A stretch of 64,000 nucleotides of DNA from Jiangella mangrovi. GTDB taxonomy: Bacteria > Actinomycetota > Actinomycetes > Jiangellales > Jiangellaceae. Under the pieces are notes generated by a model, which was given only the letters and a program-made list of their open reading frames with translations, had not been told where the DNA came from and made no database searches. Location: positions 1,302,001 through 1,366,000 of the forward strand of contig NZ_JACHMM010000001.1 of NCBI RefSeq assembly GCF_014204975.1. The letters run 5' to 3'. A program made the translations under genes and the position numbers. Of this stretch, positions 59,405-64,000 are shown in pieces; the stretch's first letter is position 1, and the number at the start of each line of letters is the position of its first letter.

Positions 59405-60034
59405 TCAGTCCCCGGAATACCCGGGCGGCACGAACTCGCCGGCCACCACCTCGAGGCCCAGCGTGTTGCCGGGCGGCGCGAGTGGGCAGGTCCAGGCGGG
59501 GTCGTAGGCGCAGGACGGGTTGTAGGAGAAGTTGAGGTCGACGACCAGGGCGTCGTGCACCGAGCCGCCGAGGTCGGCGCCCTTGACGGTGTCGAGCAGG
59601 TAACGCCCGCCGCCGTACGTGGCCCGGCCGGCGGAGGCGTCCTTGATCGGCACGAAGACCCCCCCGCCGTAGGAGTCGAGCCACCACACGTCGAGGTCGC
59701 CCAGCGGCAGGTGCAGCCGCCCGGCCAGCTCGAACGGGACGATGCCGTCGGTGGCCGTGGGGACCTCGAGCCGCTGCGGCTCGACGTCGGGGTCGACCGG
59801 CAGCTCGAACCGCAGGCCGGGGTCGTAGGGCGCGTGTCGCAGCCCCGCCCACCCGTCGCGCCGCTCGGGCGGGACGGGTGAGGCGGGATGGCTGCGGACC
59901 AGCTCGTCGCGGCCGGCGACCCACCCCTGGTGGGCTTGCGCCGGGTCCGTCGCGCTCTCGGCCCGCACCTGGGCGTAGAGCTCGTGGACCCGGCGCCGCC
60001 AGTCGAGGACGTCGAGTGCGCTGATCGAGGTCAG
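59405..60034 (-). CDS. DUF1684 protein, probable CTG start
   Basis: Soluble protein of about 209 residues of the DUF1684 family: 'FELPVDPDVEPQRLEVPTATDGI', 'WWLDSYGGGVFVPIKDASAGRATYGGGRYLLDTVKGADLG', 'DLNFSYNPSCAYDPAWTCPLAPPGNTLGLEVVAGEF'. Function not established. A GTG start at 59968 would give 187 residues but removes an N-terminal segment ('ALDVLDWRRRVHELYAQ') that looks conserved and in frame. The upstream frame is open to a CTG at 60034, which overlaps the solute-binding-protein stop (CTGA), analogous to the ATGA overlaps elsewhere. Start is therefore a proposal. Confidence 0.75.
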   Translation of the reverse strand: MTSISALDVLDWRRRVHELYAQVRAESATDPAQAHQGWVAGRDELVRSHPASPVPPERRDGWAGLRHAPYDPGLRFELPVDPDVEPQRLEVPTATDGIVPFELAGRLHLPLGDLDVWWLDSYGGGVFVPIKDASAGRATYGGGRYLLDTVKGADLGGSVHDALVVDLNFSYNPSCAYDPAWTCPLAPPGNTLGLEVVAGEFVPPGYSGD

Positions 60035-61032
60035 AGCAGGCCCTTCTCCTCGAGGTACGCCTGCGCGACGTCGGCGGCCTGCTGCCGCTCGGCGTCGACC
60101 TGGGCGTTCATGGTCGCGAGGTCCTCAGTGGTGAGCACCTCGGCGAGCTGGTTCAGCACGTCGGCGATGGCGGGGTCGCCCGCGCTCTCGGTGTTGACGA
60201 CCGGCACGAGGTTGTCGGCGGCCTGCAGGCCCTTGTCGTCCTCGAGGGTCACGAGGTCGAACTGGCCGAGCGTGCCGTCGGTGGTGCCGACCAGGCCGAG
60301 CTGCGCGTCGCCGCGCTGGACCGCCTGCTTGGTCTCGCTGGTGCTGAACCCCGTGGCCAGCGGCGGGTCGACGATGTCGAGGCCGTAGACCGACTCGAGG
60401 CCCGGCTCGCAGAACGGGCGGTCGGGGCACTCCTCGACCGCGGCCAGCGTGATGGGCTGGCCCAGCGCCGCGAGGTCGGACAGCGTGGTGAGGCCGTTCT
60501 CGTCGGCGAACTGCTGGGTGACGGCGAACGCGTTCTGGCTGGCCGCCTCGGCGGGGTCGAGGATGGTGAGCCCGCGCTCCTCGGCCAGCGGACGGGCGGC
60601 GTCGACCGTCTCCTGCGCGTCGGAGGTGGCGATGGGCGCGCTGGACGGCGCGTCGGGGCCGTTGATGGCGCCGTTGAGGAACTCGGCGAACGTGGCGAGG
60701 TACTCGGGGACGACGTCGATCTCGCCGCTCTCGAGGGCCGGCTCGTAGATCTCGCGCGCGTCGACGGACTGGATGTCGACGGTGTACCCGGCGTTCTGGA
60801 GCAGCGCCGCGTACATCTCCTGCATGATCACCATCTCGGTGAAGTTGGCGCCGCCGACGGTGAGCTCGCCGCCGCCACCGCTGCCGGTGGTCTCGCTGCC
60901 CCCGGTGGCGGTGGCGTCGCCGTCACCCTCCTCGAACGGGTCGTCGTCGCCGCCGCACGCCGTCAGCGACAGCGCCAGGCCGGCCGCGGCCGCCAGCACG
61001 GCCGCTCGTCTGCTCATGGTCATGACATTCAC
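60031..61032 (-). CDS. Osmoprotectant ABC transporter, substrate-binding lipoprotein
   Basis: Binds a quaternary amine such as glycine betaine or choline for import. About 333 residues. The lipobox is 'ALSLTACGG'. Conserved solute-binding (OpuAC-type) segments are 'LTVGGANFTEMVIMQEMYAALLQNAGYTVDIQSVDAREIYEPALESGEIDVVPEYLATFAEFLNG', 'ITLAAVEECPDRPFCEPGLESVYGLDI' and 'GDAQLGLVGTTDGTLGQFDLVTLEDDKG'. The start may be GTG 61032 (AAGG 8 nt upstream) or ATG 61023/61017. Together with two permeases and a divergent ATPase it forms a complete system. Confidence 0.88.
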   Translation of the reverse strand: MNVMTMSRRAAVLAAAAGLALSLTACGGDDDPFEEGDGDATATGGSETTGSGGGGELTVGGANFTEMVIMQEMYAALLQNAGYTVDIQSVDAREIYEPALESGEIDVVPEYLATFAEFLNGAINGPDAPSSAPIATSDAQETVDAARPLAEERGLTILDPAEAASQNAFAVTQQFADENGLTTLSDLAALGQPITLAAVEECPDRPFCEPGLESVYGLDIVDPPLATGFSTSETKQAVQRGDAQLGLVGTTDGTLGQFDLVTLEDDKGLQAADNLVPVVNTESAGDPAIADVLNQLAEVLTTEDLATMNAQVDAERQQAADVAQAYLEEKGLL

Positions 61033-61121
61033 CGGTGTCACCTTCTGTGTCCCGTGCCGGGCGCCTTGCCCCGCACGCGTGTCCGGCGAGCACCTGGACA
61101 GCGCCCGCGTTGGATAGTCAA

Positions 61122-61859
61122 CTACCCGGCACTGACAACCTCGTCGGCCATCAGCGGCATTCCTTGGTCACGATCGGATCTCGAACGGCGGCGGCGCCGG
61201 GCCCCGCGCATGGGGTCGACGGCTCGCTGCAGCCAGGCCATCAGGCCCTCGACCACGAGCGCGAGCAGGCAGACGATGATCGCGCCGCCGATGATCTGCG
61301 GCACGTCCTGGCGGCCGAAGCCGCTGGTGATGATGCGACCCAGGCCGGGCCCGGAGATGACCGCCGCCAGCGTCGCCGTGGCCACGATCTGCACCGTCGC
61401 CAGCCGGATGCCACCCATGATCAGCGGCGTGGCCAGCGGCAGCTCGACGCGGCGCAGCAGCTGGGTCCCGCTCATCCCCATGCCGCGGGCGGCCTCGACG
61501 GCGTCGCGGTCGACCTCGCGCATGCCCACATAGGTGTTGGTGAGGATGGGCGGGATGCCGAACAGCACCAGCGCGATGATGGTCGTCCAGTTCGACAGCC
61601 CCAGCACGGTCATGTACAGCAGGGCCAGGATCGCGAACGTGGGCACCGCCCGGCCGACGTTGCTGATGTTGATGGCCAGCGTGCCGCCCCGGCCCAGGTG
61701 CCCGAGCCACAGGCCGATGGGCAGCGCGACCGCACAGGCCAGCAGGACGGCCACGCCGCTGATCCACACGTGCTCGACCAGCCGGGTGGCCACGCCCGTG
61801 GGGCCGGACCAGTTCGCCGGGTCGAACAGCCAGCCGAGGCCGTCGAGCAGCCCGTTCAT
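61122..61859 (-). CDS. Osmoprotectant ABC transporter permease 1
   Basis: Membrane subunit of 245 residues. Five TM helices with the permease loop 'VDRDAVEAARGMGMSGTQLLRRVELPLATPLIMGGIRLATVQIVATATLAAVISGPGLGRIITSGF' (EAA motif), typical of OpuB/ProW-type binding-protein-dependent permeases. Its ATG overlaps the stop of the second permease (ATGA). The C-terminal 'RGARRRRRSRSDRDQG' is a basic tail. Confidence 0.9.
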   Translation of the reverse strand: MNGLLDGLGWLFDPANWSGPTGVATRLVEHVWISGVAVLLACAVALPIGLWLGHLGRGGTLAINISNVGRAVPTFAILALLYMTVLGLSNWTTIIALVLFGIPPILTNTYVGMREVDRDAVEAARGMGMSGTQLLRRVELPLATPLIMGGIRLATVQIVATATLAAVISGPGLGRIITSGFGRQDVPQIIGGAIIVCLLALVVEGLMAWLQRAVDPMRGARRRRRSRSDRDQGMPLMADEVVSAG

Positions 61860-62560
61860 GCGCTCACCGTCCGTCGCCAGGGCGTGAGCCATCGTTGCAG
61901 GCCGAGCAGCAGCGCGTCGGCGATCAGCGCCAGCACCACGCAGAGCACCGACGCCGTCAGCACCTCGGCGTGGAAGTTGCTGCTCAGCCCGCGGTTGATG
62001 AGGTTGCCCAGGCCGCCGTGGTTGACGATCATGCCGACCGTCGTCAGCGCCACGGTCGACACGGTCGCGACCCGCAACGCCGCGAAGATCGTCGGCATGG
62101 CCAGCGGCAGTTCGACCTTGCGCAGCAGCCGGAAGCCGTCGTAGCCCATGCCGACCGCGGCCTCGCGCACGTCGTCGGGGACGGCGTCGAGTCCGGCCAG
62201 GATGCCGCGGACCAGGATGGTCAGCGAGTACAGCACCAGGCCGACGACGACCGTGGTGGCCGTGATGCCGGTGAACGGCAGCAGGATCGAGAACATCGCC
62301 AGCGACGGCAGCGTGTAGAGCGCCGTCGACGTGCCGAGGATCGCGCCGCGCAGCCAGCCGACGCGCCGCGCGACGACGGCCAGCACCAGCGCCACCGCGA
62401 AGCCGATGACGATCGAGATCACGGTGATGGTGACGTGCTGGCCGAGGGCCTCGGTGATGTCCTCGCGGCGGGTGCGGATGTACTCGCCGCACACCCAGTC
62501 GTTGCGCACGAGGCAGTTGTCGGCGAGGGTTGCGTCATGAGCGGGCCCGAAGAGCGCCAT
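61856..62560 (-). CDS. Osmoprotectant ABC transporter permease 2
   Basis: Membrane subunit of 234 residues with an N-terminal extracytoplasmic segment holding two Cys ('NCLVRNDWVCGEYIRTRREDITEALGQHVTITV'). Five TM helices follow, with the EAA loop 'PDDVREAAVGMGYDGFRLLRKVELPLAMPTIFAALRVATVSTVALTTVGMIVNHGGLGNLI'. It pairs with the preceding permease. ATG 62560 is 24 bp from the divergent ATPase start, so the two promoters must overlap. Confidence 0.88.
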   Translation of the reverse strand: MALFGPAHDATLADNCLVRNDWVCGEYIRTRREDITEALGQHVTITVISIVIGFAVALVLAVVARRVGWLRGAILGTSTALYTLPSLAMFSILLPFTGITATTVVVGLVLYSLTILVRGILAGLDAVPDDVREAAVGMGYDGFRLLRKVELPLAMPTIFAALRVATVSTVALTTVGMIVNHGGLGNLINRGLSSNFHAEVLTASVLCVVLALIADALLLGLQRWLTPWRRTVSA

Positions 62561-62584
62561 TCCAGTGACGCTACCGAACAACCG

Positions 62585-63739
62585 ATGATTCGTCTCGACG
62601 GCGTCTCCAAGAGGTACCCCGACGGCACCGTCGCGGTGCAGGAACTCACCCTCGAAGTACGCCGCGGCGAGCTGGTCGTCCTGGTCGGGCCCTCGGGCTG
62701 TGGCAAGACCACCACCATGAAGATGGTCAACCGCCTGGTCGAGCCGACGGGCGGGCGCATCATCGTCGACGGCACCGACGTCACCGACGCCGACCCCGTC
62801 GCCCTGCGCCGCGGCATCGGCTACGTCATCCAGAACGTCGGGCTCTTCCCGCACCGGACCATCGAACAGAACATCGCCGTCGTCCCGGAGCTGACCGGCT
62901 GGCCCAAGGCGCGCCGCGCCGAGCGGGCCCGCGAGCTCATGGAGCTGGTCGGCCTCGACCCCGCGGTGCACGGCAAGCGGTACCCGCACGAGCTCTCCGG
63001 CGGCCAGCGCCAGCGCGTCGGCGTGGCCCGCGCGCTCGCCGTCGACCCGCCCGTGCTGCTCATGGACGAGCCGTTCAGCGCCGTCGACCCCGTCGTCCGG
63101 TCGCAGCTGCAGGACGAGTTCCTGCGCCTGCAGGACGACGTCCGCAAGACCATCCTCTTCGTCACGCACGACATCGAAGAGGCGGTCCGGCTGGGCGATC
63201 GCATCGCGGTGTTCAAGCAGGGCGGCCGGCTCGAGCAGTTCGACACCCCGGCGGCCATCCTCGGCGCGCCGGCCACGGAGTTCGTGGCCGACTTCGTGGG
63301 CGCCGACCGCGGACTCAAGCGGCTCTCCGTCACGTCCATCACCCCCGCCGACCTCGAGCACCCGCCGGTCGTCCACGAGACCGACGACGTCCGGACGGCC
63401 GGCGCCACGCTGGGCACCGAGCGGTGGGCGGTGGTCCTCGACACTGCCGGCGGCCTGGCCGGCTGGGTGGGCCACGACATGCTCACCGGCACCGGGTCGG
63501 TGCGCGAGCGGGCCCGGCGCATGGAGGCCTGGGTGCAGCTCGACGACACCCTCAAGGTGGCGTTCGCCGAGATGCTGCAGTGGAACGCCGGCTGGATCGC
63601 CGTTCTGGACGACGACGACCGCTACGTGGGGGTGCTGACGCCGTCGACACTGCATGCGGCGCTGCGCCGGTCGGTCGAGGCCGAGGCGAACGACGTCGCA
63701 CGGGCCGAGGTCGTGCTCGAGTCGGTGCAGAACGCCTGA
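62585..63739 (+). CDS. Osmoprotectant ABC transporter ATPase with CBS domains
   Basis: ATP-binding subunit of 384 residues. Walker A 'VGPSGCGKTTTMKMVNRLVEPTGGRI', Q-loop 'GYVIQNVGLFPHRTIEQNIAVVPEL', signature 'ELSGGQRQRVGVARALAVDPPVLLMDEPFSAVDPVVR', H-loop 'ILFVTHDIEEAVRLGD'. A C-terminal CBS pair ('VLDTAGGLAGWVGHDML', 'MLQWNAGWIAVLDDDDRYVGVLTPSTL') would sense ionic strength or nucleotides, as in osmosensing OpuA. ATG 62585 is chosen; an in-frame ATG at 62537 would overlap the divergent permease gene by 24 bp. TACCGA lies 7 bp upstream of the chosen ATG. Confidence 0.9.
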   Translation: MIRLDGVSKRYPDGTVAVQELTLEVRRGELVVLVGPSGCGKTTTMKMVNRLVEPTGGRIIVDGTDVTDADPVALRRGIGYVIQNVGLFPHRTIEQNIAVVPELTGWPKARRAERARELMELVGLDPAVHGKRYPHELSGGQRQRVGVARALAVDPPVLLMDEPFSAVDPVVRSQLQDEFLRLQDDVRKTILFVTHDIEEAVRLGDRIAVFKQGGRLEQFDTPAAILGAPATEFVADFVGADRGLKRLSVTSITPADLEHPPVVHETDDVRTAGATLGTERWAVVLDTAGGLAGWVGHDMLTGTGSVRERARRMEAWVQLDDTLKVAFAEMLQWNAGWIAVLDDDDRYVGVLTPSTLHAALRRSVEAEANDVARAEVVLESVQNA

Positions 63740-63769
63740 GGGGCCTCCGTCAGGCGGATGCTGCGACCG

Positions 63770-64000
63770 TCAGGCGCTGCGCTCCTGGCGCTCGACCGGA
63801 GCGGACTTCTTCTTGCGGTCCACCTCGGGGAGCAGCTCGGTGTTCTTGTCCTCCCACTTGATGAGGTCGACCACGGTCGGCGCCTCGGAGAGGTCGGGCC
63901 AGAGGTCGTTCCACTCCGCGCCCTCGGCCAGCCGGGCCAGCTCGACACTGGGCGTCGAGGCGCCGGGACGGGCGCTGCGGGCGGCCGCGATCTCGGCCTC
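63770..64000 (-). CDS. C-terminus of an unrecognised protein (5' end beyond window)
   Basis: The last 76 residues of a minus-strand gene whose start is past the right edge. Visible sequence reads 'EAEIAAARSARPGASTPSVELARLAEGAEWNDLWPDLSEAPTVVDLIKWEDKNTELLPEVDRKKKSAP', with a basic, hydrophilic tail ending in RSA-stop. I do not recognise the family. It is convergent with the ATPase gene, 30 bp apart. Confidence 0.6.
   Translation of the reverse strand, partial: EAEIAAARSARPGASTPSVELARLAEGAEWNDLWPDLSEAPTVVDLIKWEDKNTELLPEVDRKKKSAPVERQERSA

Noticed and set aside
1-64000. tRNA, rRNA, CRISPR, prophage or insertion-sequence features
   Set aside because: I found no cloverleaf, spaced direct repeats or transposase-like protein in either strand.

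Overview
The window is 64 kb of very GC-rich DNA with short intergenic gaps, frequent ATGA/GTGA start-stop overlaps and many GTG starts. Lsr2, a SigK/RskA pair, an ECF41 sigma factor, a PanD with an internal Gly-Ser site and a coaX-lysS-lsr2 block make it the chromosome of a filamentous-type actinobacterium. A Jiangella-like or related genus is my guess, not something the sequence proves. I see no rRNA, tRNA, CRISPR array, prophage or transposase.

1-18 kb is a SigK region. An RskA-type anti-sigma factor and SigK (2927-4257) are divergent from a five-gene lipid operon (FAD oxidoreductase, DUF1365, two cyclopropane-synthase-like methyltransferases, DUF1295 reductase; 4374-9688). A photolyase and a Rossmann/DUF2867 protein follow as a divergent pair (9661-12488). 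An MMPL exporter with its MarR regulator comes next, then a membrane-anchored molybdopterin oxidoreductase with a fasciclin lipoprotein (15622-17975). By eye I found five promoter-like sites with one architecture: (C/A)ATCC, 15 bp, nCGAA(C/T). In four of the five the ATG begins exactly 7 nt after the -10 box, which predicts leaderless mRNAs. The set looks like one stress regulon for lipid modification, DNA photorepair and envelope redox.

18-28 kb holds a Uma2-family protein, a 1245-residue ABC exporter fused from two half transporters with one degenerate ATP site, a Tat-exported TIM-barrel protein, and a FadR-type regulator divergent from an FMN-dependent 2-hydroxy-acid oxidase plus a fumarylacetoacetate-hydrolase-family enzyme. 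28-43 kb is a conserved actinobacterial housekeeping block (lsr2, argA-like, lysS, coaX, nadC, nadB, panC, DUF2520). It is interrupted by an ECF41 sigma factor with its target operon, an ABC-2 exporter, and an HxlR/MFS pair. panD lies about 18 kb away.

43-64 kb holds a FtsX/LolD-type ABC system, an adenosine-deaminase-like protein with an altered active site, a LacI/MFS pair, a NarL-type two-component system, small membrane proteins, a DUF885 peptidase, panD, two bacterial-PH proteins, two secreted proteins of unknown role and an osmoprotectant ABC transporter whose ATPase is divergent from its other subunits.

Two intergenic copies of a 59-bp repeat (12.5 and 22.6 kb) have nearly identical cores but unrelated, self-complementary flanking arms. 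That repeat and the SigK promoter set are the two items most worth follow-up.
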